From Nostoc flagelliforme FACHB-838 (GTDB lineage: Bacteria; Cyanobacteriota; Cyanobacteriia; Cyanobacteriales; Nostocaceae), in assembly GCF_014698065.1 (NCBI RefSeq), contig NZ_JACJSI010000028.1:1-64000 (forward strand): DNA of 64,000 nt. Reading direction: 5' to 3'. The notes under the pieces were generated by a model, which was given only the letters and a program-made list of their open reading frames with translations, was not told the origin of the DNA and did not search any database. The translations under genes and the position numbers were made by a program. Below are positions 44,742 to 55,198 of this stretch, in pieces. Position 1 is the first letter of the stretch. Each line of letters opens with the position of its first letter.

Positions 44742-46328
44742 ATGAGCCAGCAATTTGATGTCATCATTATTGGCAGCGGCTTTGGTGGGTCAGTAGTTAC
44801 CTGCCGTTTGGCTGAATCAGGAGCGCGGGTTTTGGTGTTAGAACGCGGTCGGCGTTGGACTAAAGACCAATACCCACGTCAAGCCAAAGATGCCTGGATT
44901 TATGAACACACCCAGCCGCAAAAATATAATGGCTGGCTCGATTTACGTTTCTTTAAAGGGATGGCTGTAGCTCAGGGGGCGGGGGTTGGTGGTGGTTCTC
45001 TGTGCTATTCCAGCGTGGTTTTAGAAGCAAATCCCACGCGATTTGAGCAAGGCTGGCCACCGGAAATTACTTACAGTGAATTGCTGCCTTACTACGATCG
45101 CGTGCGAAAAATGATGGGTGTGCGTCCTATACCTCCAGGACAGCATACCCAACGGGCAAAATTGATGCAACAAGCGTCGCAAAAGGTGGGATATAGCGAT
45201 CGCTTCCAAAGTATGCCCTTAGCAATCTCCTTCGATCCAGACTGGAACTACCAACTGGAAGACCCCTTGAATGAAAAGCACTCGCGGCAATTTGTCAATG
45301 CCCAAGGGCAAAAACAAGGCACTTGTATCCATCTGGGTAATTGTGATTTAGGGTGTGATGTTCACGCCAAGAACACCCTCGATTTGAACTATATCCCGGC
45401 TGGAGAAAACAAAGGTGCAGAAGTGCGATCGCTCCACTTGGTACGCTATATTCAACCAGATGAGGGCGGCTATCGCGTCATCTTCGACCGCATCGAAGAC
45501 GGCAAACTAATTCGTGGTGAAGAAAGGGCCAAAATAGTTGTCATCGCCGCAGGTTCCCTTGGTTCTACTGAGTTGCTATTAAATAGCCGCGATAAGTACC
45601 GCACTTTACCTAAAATTAGTCAGCAACTTGGTAAAAATTGGAGTGCCAATGCCAACGTTCTTACCCCCGACTTCTACGGTAAAGATGTTGAAGTTAAACA
45701 GTCCATTGGCCCAACTATTACCGCAGGTATGGACTTTACCGACGGTAGCTTTGAAGGTGAAAGTTTTATTATTGAAGATGATGGTTTTCCCAATATGTTG
45801 CTCAATGCCATTAGCAGCAAAGTGAATTCTGGCAGATTCAGCCTATTCGCCCTAGCTTTACGCAACCATTTGCAACGTGGACTGGACGAAAAGAATCCCT
45901 TAAGCAATGTTATGGTTTGGCTAGGTGCGGGTGTTGATGCTGCCGATGGAAAACTTTCTCTCGGTCGCAACTGGCTCAAACCTTGGGAAACAGACTTAAA
46001 ACTTGACTGGAATATCCAGCGCTCAAAGTCTGCAATTGATGCGATACTGAATGTGCAAAAGCAACTTTCCCAAGCTAACGGGGGTAAACTTTACATTCCT
46101 TTATACTGGTCAGTTCTCCGCAGTTTGTTGACAGTGCATCCTCTGGGAGGTTGCAAAATGGGAACAACTGCTGAAAATGGCGTTGTCGATCATAAAGGCG
46201 AAGTCTTTGGCTACAAAAATCTTTACGTCGCAGACGGGGCAATTTTACCTCAAGCTGTTGGACGCAACCCTTCTATGACTATTGCTGCTTTAGCAGAACG
46301 GGTGGCTCACTTGATGGTGAGCAACTAA
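44742..46328 (+). CDS. GMC-family flavoprotein, cholesterol-oxidase-like
   Basis: 528 residues. FAD-binding VIIIGSGFGGSVVTCRLAES (residues 8-27), LVLERGRRW, and QGAGVGGGSLCYSSVVLEAN typical of cholesterol oxidase/ChoD-type GMC enzymes. LGNCDLGCDVHAKNTLDLNY contributes cysteines. The C-terminal active-site block VHPLGGCKMGTTAENGVVDH and GRNPSMTIAALAERVAHLM are present. It oxidises alcohol groups of sterol-like or other hydrophobic substrates. It is last gene of the operon, 5 bp after the catalase-like gene, which suits removal of peroxide or use of its product (inference). Confidence 0.92.
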   Translation: MSQQFDVIIIGSGFGGSVVTCRLAESGARVLVLERGRRWTKDQYPRQAKDAWIYEHTQPQKYNGWLDLRFFKGMAVAQGAGVGGGSLCYSSVVLEANPTRFEQGWPPEITYSELLPYYDRVRKMMGVRPIPPGQHTQRAKLMQQASQKVGYSDRFQSMPLAISFDPDWNYQLEDPLNEKHSRQFVNAQGQKQGTCIHLGNCDLGCDVHAKNTLDLNYIPAGENKGAEVRSLHLVRYIQPDEGGYRVIFDRIEDGKLIRGEERAKIVVIAAGSLGSTELLLNSRDKYRTLPKISQQLGKNWSANANVLTPDFYGKDVEVKQSIGPTITAGMDFTDGSFEGESFIIEDDGFPNMLLNAISSKVNSGRFSLFALALRNHLQRGLDEKNPLSNVMVWLGAGVDAADGKLSLGRNWLKPWETDLKLDWNIQRSKSAIDAILNVQKQLSQANGGKLYIPLYWSVLRSLLTVHPLGGCKMGTTAENGVVDHKGEVFGYKNLYVADGAILPQAVGRNPSMTIAALAERVAHLMVSN

Positions 46329-46359
46329 CCGCAGGAAGGCAGAGTAGCAACCATCAAGT

Positions 46360-46494
46360 GATATCATGTTCGGCAAATCACTTATAATATGTCATTGCGA
46401 ATGCAACGAAGTGGAATGAAGCAATCGCAAAGGTTTGGGATTGCCGCGCTACGCTCGCAATGACATAAGTATTAAGTCGAACATGATAGATATC
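46360..46494. repeat. Nested inverted repeat of about 135 bp
   Basis: Outer arms GATATCATGTTCGGC and, inverted, TCGAACATGATAGATATC. Inner arms TGTCATTGCGA (46391) and TCGCAATGACA (46455), the widespread GTCATTGCGA...TCGCAATGAC repeat. It may terminate the redox operon. The 46329-46615 gap has no gene. Confidence 0.7.
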
Positions 46495-46615
46495 GTGTCC
46501 GGTTAAAGACTTATCATTAAGACCGCAGGGAGCAGGGGGAAAGAGGGTTTTCCGATTTTTGCATAGATGTGGTAACTGTAACTAATTAGCCGGACATGAT
46601 ATGAGCTACCCTGCC

Positions 46616-48235
46616 TTAGATTTTGTGATTTACGGTTTGCAAAATACTTAAAGCCACCGCTTCCGCTACCTTAATCCCATCGATACCAGCTGAGAGAATT
46701 CCTCCGGCGTATCCCGCGCCTTCCCCAGCCGGATAAAGACCGACTGTATTTAAACTCTGATAATACTCATTGCGTTTAATCCGAATCGGTGATGATGTGC
46801 GGGTTTCTACCCCAGTCAACACGGCATCATTCATCGCAAATCCTTTAATTTGTTTCTCAAAAGCGGGAAGGGCTTCGCGGATGGCTGCGATCGCATAATC
46901 TGGTAAACTCTCACTCAAGTCACCTAAATGTACCCCAGGTGTATAAGACGGTTTAACAGTGCCGAATGCTGTAGAAGGGCGATGGTTGAGAAAGTCTCCC
47001 ACCAACTGTCCTGGAGCTTCATAAGTTCCACCGCCTAATTCAAAAGCTCGTTCTTCCAAGCGCCGTTGGAAGTCAATTCCCGCCAAAGCATTTCCCGGAT
47101 AATCTTCAGGTGTGATGCCCACAACGATCGCACTGTTGGCATTGCGCTCATTGCGAGAATATTGGCTCATCCCATTGGTGACAAGTCGCCCCGGTTCTGA
47201 TGCAGCTGCGACCACCAAACCCCCCGGACACATACAGAAACTATAGACGGAACGACCATTTTGGCAGTGGTGAACCAGTTTGTAATCAGCAGCACCTAAA
47301 ACCTTATGACCAGCTTGAGCGCCGAAACGACATTTGTCGACGAGAGTCTGGGGATGTTCTACCCGAAAGCCAATGGAAAATGGTTTCGGCTCAATGTAAA
47401 CCCCGCGATCGTATAGCATTTGGAAGGTATCGCGGGCGCTGTGACCCACAGCCAAAACCACATGATCGCTAGCGATATATTCCCCACTGGCGAGGGTGAC
47501 TCCCCGCACCTGCCCATTTTCGATGTTGATATCTTCCACCCGGCTTTGAAAGCGAATTTCACCGCCGAGGGATTCGATTTTGGCACGCATACTTTGGACA
47601 ATTCCCACCAGTTTAAAAGTGCCGATGTGCGGTTTGTTGATATAGAGAATTTCTGGTGAGGCTCCTGCATTCACGAGTTCGGTTAATACCTTGCGCCCAT
47701 AATGCTGAGGATCTTTGACTTGACTGTAGAGTTTGCCATCGGAGAATGTACCCGCCCCACCTTCGCCAAACTGGGCATTAGATTCGGGGTTGAAGTCTGA
47801 TTTTTTCTTCCAAAAGCCAAAAGTATCAGCAGTGCGATCGCGAACTTGTTTCCCACGTTCTAAAATGATGGGACGGAACCCCATTTGCGCCAGCATCAAA
47901 CCCGCAAACAATCCACAAGGCCCAGTACCAATCACGATGGGGCGAATCGCCAAATTGCTTGGTGCTTGTGCCACTGAGCGATAGCTCATGTCTGGCGTGA
48001 CCATTACATGAGGATCTTTTTTCAGACGCTTGAGTAGATGAGTTTCCTGAGTCGTTTCTACATCCAGAATATAAACAAGGGTAATCTCTCCTTTCTTACG
48101 GGCATCGTAGCTACGCTTGAAGATGGAATAGCTGATCAAATCTTCGTCCGTGATTTGCAGCTTTTTGAGGATGGCAGTCTTGATCTCATCTTCAGGATGA
48201 TCAAGCGGGAGCTTTACTTCAGTTAGTCGTAACAT
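46616..48235 (-). CDS. NAD(P)/FAD-dependent oxidoreductase
   Basis: 539 residues. An N-terminal cap (1-95) with the DDE-type sequence LRLTEVKLPLDHPEDEIKTA is followed by IGTGPCGLFAGLMLAQMG (FAD Rossmann, near 103-120), ILERGKQVRDRT, GGAGTFSDGKLYSQVKDPQH, and GEGAGYAGGILSAGIDGIKV at the end. This is the conserved bacterial family of uncharacterised FAD-dependent dehydrogenases of about 530 residues. The substrate is unknown. It is convergent with the GMC operon. Confidence 0.9.
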   Translation of the reverse strand: MLRLTEVKLPLDHPEDEIKTAILKKLQITDEDLISYSIFKRSYDARKKGEITLVYILDVETTQETHLLKRLKKDPHVMVTPDMSYRSVAQAPSNLAIRPIVIGTGPCGLFAGLMLAQMGFRPIILERGKQVRDRTADTFGFWKKKSDFNPESNAQFGEGGAGTFSDGKLYSQVKDPQHYGRKVLTELVNAGASPEILYINKPHIGTFKLVGIVQSMRAKIESLGGEIRFQSRVEDINIENGQVRGVTLASGEYIASDHVVLAVGHSARDTFQMLYDRGVYIEPKPFSIGFRVEHPQTLVDKCRFGAQAGHKVLGAADYKLVHHCQNGRSVYSFCMCPGGLVVAAASEPGRLVTNGMSQYSRNERNANSAIVVGITPEDYPGNALAGIDFQRRLEERAFELGGGTYEAPGQLVGDFLNHRPSTAFGTVKPSYTPGVHLGDLSESLPDYAIAAIREALPAFEKQIKGFAMNDAVLTGVETRTSSPIRIKRNEYYQSLNTVGLYPAGEGAGYAGGILSAGIDGIKVAEAVALSILQTVNHKI

Positions 48236-48364
48236 AGCGAGGAGAAATGCATACTGTCTATCAAAATATTAACAAGAGAGGCAGAAGGCAGTATTCTGCC
48301 TGCCTTCTGCCGAAACTTTACATAAACACTGACTTTTCACGTCATGGAAAAACCCACGAAAAAC

Positions 48365-48732
48365 CTAACCCCCCCGCAGCATGGCAATAGGAAAATCTTT
48401 CATCGCCGTATCAAAAAACGGAGCCTGTTCAGCCTGACATAGGGTGCTGGCGCTCTCTAGTACGGTTTTACCCAAATGATTGATCAGGTTTGAGAGCATG
48501 ACTTTGGAATCCCCTGGCTTATTAGCCTCCCCCTTTAACGGCTCAATTAGATAATAAGTGTAGATGCTCATGCTTCCATCAGGGGGTATGTAAGACCTCT
48601 GATTGCCTCTGGAGGACGTAAACACCCCCTTCCTTTGCCCTGCTTCAAGACATCGACTACGCCCTTGGGCAATGCCGTAGCAATAAAATCAGCAGGTAGT
48701 TCGCCTTTATTCAATATCGCATATTTAATCTA
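48365..48732 (-). pseudogene. Frameshifted fragment of an unknown gene
   Basis: One frame reads AILNKGELPADFIATALPKG and VVDVLKQGKGRGCLRPPEAI, then RGLTYP near 48590. From there a second frame continues PPDGSMSIYTYYLIEPLKGE to the stop at 48365. The switch lies in the run ATACCCCCTG, a typical slip site. The upstream in-frame stop near 48733 leaves no proper start. The protein family is not recognised. Confidence 0.45.
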
Positions 48733-48774
48733 GTGGTTTATTTGGTTATTTATCAGGGGGGTGAGAAACGAACT

Positions 48775-48822
48775 GCATTCGCGTTAGCGTTTCCCCTTCT
48801 CCCAAAGGGAGAGGCTAGCGCC
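48775..48822. repeat. Small dispersed repeat pair
   Basis: GCGTTAGCGTTTCCCCTTCT and, after CCCAAAGGGAG, AGGCTAGCGCC. Typical Nostoc small dispersed repeat composition. Confidence 0.45.
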
Positions 48823-48930
48823 AAGGGAGAAGAACGCAAAGACCGCAAAGGAATAAAAGTTAAGAATGAGTTTACTTTGTAGTGGGTAGCCATAACCCTA
48901 AATTCAAGAACTAAAGCCCTTACTACAAAC

Positions 48931-51900
48931 TTATTCTGCATCATCGTCAATTACTGCACTGCGATCAAGTATTAGTAAGTTGCGAAGTTGGTCTGTATCC
49001 AGTTCTGTCAACCATTCTTCACCAGCACCTACAACTTGTTCAGCTAGTTGTTTCTTACTTTCAATCATGTCATGAATTTTTTCTTCTAAAGTGCCTGTGC
49101 AAACAAATTTATGTACTTGCACATTCCGGGTTTGACCAATTCGAAATACTCTATCTGTGGCTTGATTTTCCACGGCTGGATTCCACCATCTATCAAAGTG
49201 GAATACATGATTTGCTCGTGTTAAATTCAGTCCGACACCACCCGCTTTCAGGGAAAGAATCATAATCGGTGGCCCTTGAGGATCGTGTTGGAAACGGTCG
49301 ATCATCTCCTCACGTTGTTTTTTGCTGGTACTGCCATATAAAAAGAATATTTCTCGCCCAAGCTGTTTTTCTAAATAGGGTTTAAGTAACTTACCCCACT
49401 CAGCAAATTGTGTGAAAATTAGAGCGCGATCGCCTTCTGCTAAAACTTCTTCTAACATTTCTTCTAGCCGCAGAAGTTTTGCTGAATTATGTTGCTCTAA
49501 TGTCGCCTGTTTCAAATATTGGGCTGGGTGATTGCAGATTTGTTTAAGTTTAATTAACAAAGCTAAAATCATCCCTCGACGTTGCAATCCTTCAGCAGAT
49601 TCTATCTCTACTAAAGATTGTTCTACAATTTGTTGATAAAGTGCAGCTTGTTCACCAGTTAAACCGCAAAATACGGTCATTTCTTGCTTATCTGGTAAAT
49701 CTTGAATGATCTCGCGATCGCTTTTCAATCGCCGCAGTATAAATGGCTGAACTAATGAACGTAATTGAGTCAAAGAAGCGGTATCACCATACTTTTCAAT
49801 TGGCATGGCAAACCGACGCTGAAAAAATTGCTTGTTGCCTAAATACCCTGGATTGAGAAAATCTAAAATAGACCATAGTTCTTGCAGCCTATTTTCTACA
49901 GGTGTACCCGTCAACGCAATCCGAAATGTCGCTTCTAATTCCCGGACTGCTTTTGACTGCTTCGCCTCTGGATTTTTCACATTCTGGGCTTCATCTAAAA
50001 CAATTATCTGCCAAGAGACACTTTGCAATGATTTGATATCTCGATGAAGCAGTGAGTAGCTGGTAACGATTAAATCGTGCTTTTTCACTGCTTCTAAAAA
50101 CGCTTTTCCTTTTGGGCGTTTGTCACCGTGATATTGCAAAATTTTCAGGCTTGGTGCAAATTTATTGACTTCCCTTTCCCAGTTGCCTAAAACAGAAGTT
50201 GGACAAACTAGCAGTGTTGGATTTTCTAATACATCCTGCTCTTTTAAATGTAACAAAAAAGCAATAAACTGGATGGTTTTACCGAGTCCCATGTCGTCTG
50301 CGAGACACGCGCCTAAGCCCCAACGTTCCAAGAAAGACAGCCAAGCAGCACCACGTTCTTGATAAGGCCGCAACTGTCCTTTAAAGGCTGCTGGTGTAGG
50401 CAAAGGTGCGATCGCTTGATTATTGCTTAACGCCCCAATTAACTCTTGCAATGCCCCAGATGCCTCAAAGCTGACCACTGGTAATTTTTCAATTACTTGG
50501 GTATCCCCTGTACTGAAACGCAAGGCATCTTCCAAGGAAAGGGCCATTTGATCTTTGCGAGTGGTAAAAAAAGTTTGGGCTGTCTTAATGTCTTGGGGGC
50601 GCAATTCCACCCACTCACCGTTAATTTCTACTAGCGGACTATTTAAAGCCACAAGTTTATCAAACTCAGCTTTGGAAATAGTTTGTCCTCCAATTGCCAA
50701 TTGCCATTGGAAATTTAGCAGACTCTGCAACCCTAAACGCCCCTGCTTTTTCTTTGGGGTTTCGGCTGAAATTTTCAAACCCAAACGATTCGCCCATCCT
50801 TCGCGGTTCGCTAAACTGGGAGGCAAAATTACTCCTAAACCACTGTCTTCTAACCTCCAAGCTACAGCTTTGATAAATTCATAAGCTTGCATGGGGGTGA
50901 TCCGAGAAAATTGAGGATATTCGGTTTCAAAACTGGGTGCGATCGCTGGATATAATCTGGAAGCTACCCCCAAACCTCGCAAAAATGTTTCTTGTGGTTG
51001 CTCAATTGTCCGATTTTCATAAACCAATCGTTCAAGTGGATTATTCCAAATAGTTGCCGCATCCACCACAAATTCAGGATCATCAGCCGCTTGCAGGAAA
51101 TACGCCAATGTCCACTCTGTTTCGCCAGACTCTGGAGAACGCAGTTGAAAACAGGTACGAAATAGAGTTTTAAGAGTTAATTGGTATTGTAGCGGCATAG
51201 TCCAAGCCTTTAGTGCCGCTTCCAGTCGTTTGAGTTCAATTGAATCTGCATTAACTGTATGAGATGCACTAGTTAAAGCTTGCAACCACTGCCGCACCCC
51301 AGATGATAAAGATGCAATCGCCTTAGCTTCAGTTGCAGGTTGAGAACCCGCCATCCCGCGCACTTGGGCATCTATCGTACTGTTAAGAAATCCCAAAAGT
51401 AATTCTTGAGGTTCAGTAGGGAAGTTTATATAAAGTAGGGATTGGGAAAACTCCTCGCCAGTCCCCAGCCCCCAGTCCCCAGTCCCTAGTTCCTCCTGAT
51501 AAGTCCGACAAACCAACGGCATATTCGCAGAAAATTTTTCTAAGCGAGTTCCATCTACAGCACTATCTAAAAGTACTTGCCATTTAGCAGCAGCACCATC
51601 TGATTGTCGGTTAATTGTTGGTAAAAACTTACACCGTGAGATTAAATCTAAACTCCACCGGGAAACTTGCGACCAAAAACGTAAATCTCCTCCTAAAAAG
51701 GCATCTTCCCCTTTAGCAGCATTTAAGGGAACAGCAGCGAGAAATTTTACCGCCTCGCTGGGGTTGAGACAAAAACCTTCAACTCGCCACGGTTGCAAAT
51801 ATTGTGGGGAGTCTGTATCTAGCCCTAAGCTGGCAGAATGTACCGGGAAAATCCCTGCTGTTCCTTCGCTACTGCCTTCTGGGATATAAGTTGGCACGGC

Positions 51901-52212
51901 AATTATCTGCGACTGCGTTGGCATTATCTGGGTAGGACTGGCGGCTTTACGTGTTTGCCCAGTAGTAGCCATGGCTCCGCCAACGCCAGGGGCGAACGCA
52001 ACTTGAGGTTGCTGGATGAAGTTGGTAATTGCCATGTTCTGGGAAACCAACCACTCACTCAACTCCACTGATGTCATTGCCAATGGATGTAATGGGATAT
52101 CTCCAGATCCATTAGACTCAAAATTCACTCGTGGCGATCGCCAAGTTTCCCCCCAAATAAATAAACAACCATTTTGATTTTTTAGTAACCAATTACAGTG
52201 TAAAATCGCCAT
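48931..52212 (-). CDS. SNF2/Swi2-family helicase-like ATPase
   Basis: 1093 residues. The first 500 are variable, as in bacterial SNF2 proteins, and include the low-complexity insert noted at 51459. The ATPase core has LADDMGLGKTIQFIAFLLHL (Walker A near 637), VCPTSVLGNW, IVLDEAQNVKN (DEAQ box near 737), ALTGTPVENR, then helicase C motifs LIFTQFAEWG, FLYGSTSKKQREEMIDRF, SLKAGGVGLNLTRANHV and DRVFRIGQTRNVQVHK. It remodels or moves along DNA/nucleoprotein using ATP. The length is normal for the bacterial group. Confidence 0.94.
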   Translation of the reverse strand: MAILHCNWLLKNQNGCLFIWGETWRSPRVNFESNGSGDIPLHPLAMTSVELSEWLVSQNMAITNFIQQPQVAFAPGVGGAMATTGQTRKAASPTQIMPTQSQIIAVPTYIPEGSSEGTAGIFPVHSASLGLDTDSPQYLQPWRVEGFCLNPSEAVKFLAAVPLNAAKGEDAFLGGDLRFWSQVSRWSLDLISRCKFLPTINRQSDGAAAKWQVLLDSAVDGTRLEKFSANMPLVCRTYQEELGTGDWGLGTGEEFSQSLLYINFPTEPQELLLGFLNSTIDAQVRGMAGSQPATEAKAIASLSSGVRQWLQALTSASHTVNADSIELKRLEAALKAWTMPLQYQLTLKTLFRTCFQLRSPESGETEWTLAYFLQAADDPEFVVDAATIWNNPLERLVYENRTIEQPQETFLRGLGVASRLYPAIAPSFETEYPQFSRITPMQAYEFIKAVAWRLEDSGLGVILPPSLANREGWANRLGLKISAETPKKKQGRLGLQSLLNFQWQLAIGGQTISKAEFDKLVALNSPLVEINGEWVELRPQDIKTAQTFFTTRKDQMALSLEDALRFSTGDTQVIEKLPVVSFEASGALQELIGALSNNQAIAPLPTPAAFKGQLRPYQERGAAWLSFLERWGLGACLADDMGLGKTIQFIAFLLHLKEQDVLENPTLLVCPTSVLGNWEREVNKFAPSLKILQYHGDKRPKGKAFLEAVKKHDLIVTSYSLLHRDIKSLQSVSWQIIVLDEAQNVKNPEAKQSKAVRELEATFRIALTGTPVENRLQELWSILDFLNPGYLGNKQFFQRRFAMPIEKYGDTASLTQLRSLVQPFILRRLKSDREIIQDLPDKQEMTVFCGLTGEQAALYQQIVEQSLVEIESAEGLQRRGMILALLIKLKQICNHPAQYLKQATLEQHNSAKLLRLEEMLEEVLAEGDRALIFTQFAEWGKLLKPYLEKQLGREIFFLYGSTSKKQREEMIDRFQHDPQGPPIMILSLKAGGVGLNLTRANHVFHFDRWWNPAVENQATDRVFRIGQTRNVQVHKFVCTGTLEEKIHDMIESKKQLAEQVVGAGEEWLTELDTDQLRNLLILDRSAVIDDDAE
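51459..51490. repeat. Heptamer repeats inside the SNF2 gene
   Basis: CCCCAGCCCCCAGTCCCCAG and CCCTAGT form four or five units on the plus strand. On the coding strand they give GTGDWGLGTGEEF, inserted in frame between CRTYQEEL and INFPTEP. Confidence 0.75.
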
Positions 52213-52355
52213 TTGCTAATTACTCAGTTTCTCGTAAAATTCAATAATGAAAATTGCAATTATTCTACTTTTTACATCTTCACGAAAAGATTTTTTAGCT
52301 CAAAATCGCATATAATTAATATTTAAACAAATATTTCATTTAAAAATTATTAATA

Positions 52356-52916
52356 ATGATTTTCCCCCTAATTAAAGTTTTAAAAAATGGGATATTAGTG
52401 GAACTAGATTATATGCATCCTCAAGAACAGGAGGTTGTAAGAGCATTACTCAATGTTGTAATTATTGAAGGTAAAACTTATCCCCAAAAGCAACCTCTAT
52501 CTCAGGCAGAATTTTCAGCTTACTGGTTGAGTAAGGATGCCTTTGTTGTCAGGACATCTGGTCAGGATGGTACACACAAGCCAAAAGAAATATTAGGGGC
52601 GTTTTATTTAAAACCCAACTTTCCCGGTCGGTGTTGCCATATTTGCAACGCTGGTTTTATTGTACAACCTGCCTTACGCGGTCAGGGGATTGGGCGGTTC
52701 ATGGGGGAGGCAATGCTCTTGATAGCAGCAAACCTGGGGTACGAAGCAGTGATGTTCAATTTGGTCTTTGAAACTAATATACCTTCAATTACCCTTTGGC
52801 AGTCGTTAGGATTTGAGATCATTGGGCGCATTGAGCGTGCAGCGAAGCTAGAGGATGAAGTAGTAGACGCGCTGATCATGTATCGCACTTTGGATTTATT
52901 AACTGTTGACGGTTAA
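52356..52916 (+). CDS. GNAT-family N-acetyltransferase
   Basis: 186 residues. It has the GNAT acetyl-CoA site FIVQPALRGQGIGRFMGEAM (motif A, RGQGIG near 109-114), then GYEAVMFNLVFETNIPSITL and WQSLGFEIIGRIERA (motif B). The N-terminal 50 residues carry QEQEVVRALLNVVI. The acceptor is unknown. It is divergent from the SNF2 gene. A palindrome overlaps its stop codon. Confidence 0.92.
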   Translation: MIFPLIKVLKNGILVELDYMHPQEQEVVRALLNVVIIEGKTYPQKQPLSQAEFSAYWLSKDAFVVRTSGQDGTHKPKEILGAFYLKPNFPGRCCHICNAGFIVQPALRGQGIGRFMGEAMLLIAANLGYEAVMFNLVFETNIPSITLWQSLGFEIIGRIERAAKLEDEVVDALIMYRTLDLLTVDG

Positions 52917-52926
52917 CCGTTAACAG
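52903..52926. terminator. Palindrome over the GNAT stop codon
   Basis: CTGTTGACGGTT and AACCGTTAACAG pair with one mismatch. The stem covers the TAA stop. A possible terminator or regulator of mRNA end formation. Confidence 0.45.
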
Positions 52927-53032
52927 TCATCAGTCAATAGTTATCTTTGTATGTACCAGAAGCCAGTCATAGTACATAAATGTTAGGATTGCCACAGAAA
53001 GAGAATAGCGAAAGAGAAGGAAAAAAAACTGA

Positions 53033-55189
53033 ATGGCAGAAGTTGATAAGTCAATATCCTTCGATGGAAGGGATATTCGGCTGAAAGTAGGCTTACTAGC
53101 TCCCCAGGCAGGTGGGTCGGTTTTGATAGAATCAGGGGACACATCCGTTTTAGTGACAGCTACGCGATCGCAAGCCAGAGAAGGCATTGATTTTCTTCCA
53201 CTCACAGTAGATTACGAAGAAAGGCTGTATGCCGCTGGTAGAATTCCCGGAGGGATTATGCGGCGCGAAGGTCGTCCACCAGAAAAAACAATTCTCACCA
53301 GTCGTCTTATAGACCGTCCCATGCGTCCCCTGTTCCCTTCATGGCTACGGGATGACCTGCAAATTATTGCCTTAACGCTGTCGATGGACGAGTTAGTTCC
53401 ACCCGATGTGCTAGCAGTTACAGGTGCTTCAATTGCTACCCTGATTGCCCAGATTCCTTTTAATGGGCCAATGGCAGCAGTGCGGGTTGGTTTAGTGGGA
53501 GATGATTTCATTATTAACCCCACTTATGCAGAAACCGAAGCTGGAGACTTGGATCTGGTAGTAGCAGGTTCACCACATGGCGTAATCATGGTGGAGGCGG
53601 GAGCCAATCAGTTGCCAGAGCGAGATATTCTCGAGGCGATTGACTTTGGTTATGAAGCAGTGCGGGACTTAATCAAAGCGCAGCAAGATTTAATCGCAGA
53701 ACTGGGTTTGGTAATAGTGCAAGAAGCACCACCAGAAGTAGACCAAACTCTGGAAAATTATATCCGCGATCGCGCTAGCGGTGAGATTAAGAAAATCCTG
53801 TCTCAATTTAGTTTCACCAAACCCGAACGCGATGCAGCTTTAGATGTCGTCAAGGATGAAATTGCCGCGACGATTACCGAACTGCCAGAAGAAGACCCAA
53901 TTCGAGTTGCCGCAACTGCAAATAAGAAGGCACTTGGTAACACTTTTAAAGATATTACCAAACACTTCATGCGGCGACAAATTATTGAAGATAACGTCCG
54001 CGTTGATGGTCGTAAACTCGATCAAGTGCGTCCCGTTTCTTGTTTAGTTGATGTCTTACCAAAGCGAGTTCACGGTAGCGGTTTATTTAACCGGGAACTA
54101 ACTCAGGTATTATCCACTTGTACTCTGGGTACACCTGGGGATGCTCAAAACCTTAACGATGATATGCAGCTAGATCAGCACAAGCGTTACCTGCATCATT
54201 ACAACTTCCCGCCGTTCTCAGTCGGGGAAACCAAGCCAATGCGGGCCCCAGGAAGGCGCGAAATTGGTCACGGGGCATTAGCAGAACGAGCGCTACTACC
54301 TGTGCTACCGTCAAAAGAACAATTTCCCTACGTGATTCGGATTGTATCGGAAGTACTTTCTTCCAACGGTTCCACTTCAATGGGTTCAGTGTGCGGTTCC
54401 ACCCTAGCTTTGATGGATGCTGGTGTACCAATTATCAAACCCGTCAGTGGCGCAGCAATGGGTCTGATTAAGGATGGGGACGAAGTGCGAATCCTCACCG
54501 ATATTCAGGGCATTGAAGACTTTTTGGGCGACATGGACTTCAAAGTTGCCGGGACGGATACCGGGATTACCGCCTTGCAAATGGATATGAAAATCTCCGG
54601 TTTGTCGTTGGAGGTTATTTCCCAAGCCGTTCACCAAGCTAAAGCAGCCCGGTTGCACATTCTGGAGAAAATGCTTGCCTGCATTGACACGCCACGGACT
54701 GAAACCTCAGCTTATGCCCCACGTCTGCTAACAATTAAGATTGATTCAGACATGATTGGTCTGATCATCGGCCCTGGAGGCAAGACTATTAAGGGTATTA
54801 CAGAGGAAACTGGTGCAAAAATTGACATCGAAGATGATGGCACCGTGACGATTTCTGCTGTGGATGAGAACAAGGCCAAGAGAGCCAAAAACATCATCCA
54901 AGGCATGACTCGCAAGCTGCATGAAGGGGATGTTTACGCAGGGCGCATCACTCGAATTATACCCATAGGTGCATTTGTAGAATTTCTGCCTGGAAAAGAA
55001 GGGATGATCCACATCTCACAACTAGCTGACTACCGCGTTGGCAAAGTTGAGGATGAAGTAGCGGTGGGCGATGAAGTGATTATCAAAGTGCGCGAAATTG
55101 ATAACAAAGGTCGCATTAATCTCACCCGCTTAGGTATCCACCCAGATCAAGCAGCAGCAGCAAGAGAAGCTGCGGCGGTGAATCGGTAA
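53033..55189 (+). CDS. pnp: Polyribonucleotide nucleotidyltransferase (PNPase)
   Basis: 718 residues, full length. Two RNase PH-like domains: [40 protein letters not shown] in the first, and [55 protein letters not shown] in the second. Then a KH domain (about 566-620, [20 protein letters not shown]) and an S1 domain (about 631-700, [20 protein letters not shown]). It degrades RNA 3'-5' with phosphate, and adds poly(A)-rich tails in cyanobacteria. A GAAGGA site lies before the ATG. Confidence 0.98.
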   Translation: MAEVDKSISFDGRDIRLKVGLLAPQAGGSVLIESGDTSVLVTATRSQAREGIDFLPLTVDYEERLYAAGRIPGGIMRREGRPPEKTILTSRLIDRPMRPLFPSWLRDDLQIIALTLSMDELVPPDVLAVTGASIATLIAQIPFNGPMAAVRVGLVGDDFIINPTYAETEAGDLDLVVAGSPHGVIMVEAGANQLPERDILEAIDFGYEAVRDLIKAQQDLIAELGLVIVQEAPPEVDQTLENYIRDRASGEIKKILSQFSFTKPERDAALDVVKDEIAATITELPEEDPIRVAATANKKALGNTFKDITKHFMRRQIIEDNVRVDGRKLDQVRPVSCLVDVLPKRVHGSGLFNRELTQVLSTCTLGTPGDAQNLNDDMQLDQHKRYLHHYNFPPFSVGETKPMRAPGRREIGHGALAERALLPVLPSKEQFPYVIRIVSEVLSSNGSTSMGSVCGSTLALMDAGVPIIKPVSGAAMGLIKDGDEVRILTDIQGIEDFLGDMDFKVAGTDTGITALQMDMKISGLSLEVISQAVHQAKAARLHILEKMLACIDTPRTETSAYAPRLLTIKIDSDMIGLIIGPGGKTIKGITEETGAKIDIEDDGTVTISAVDENKAKRAKNIIQGMTRKLHEGDVYAGRITRIIPIGAFVEFLPGKEGMIHISQLADYRVGKVEDEVAVGDEVIIKVREIDNKGRINLTRLGIHPDQAAAAREAAAVNR

Positions 55190-55198
55190 CTCGATTTG

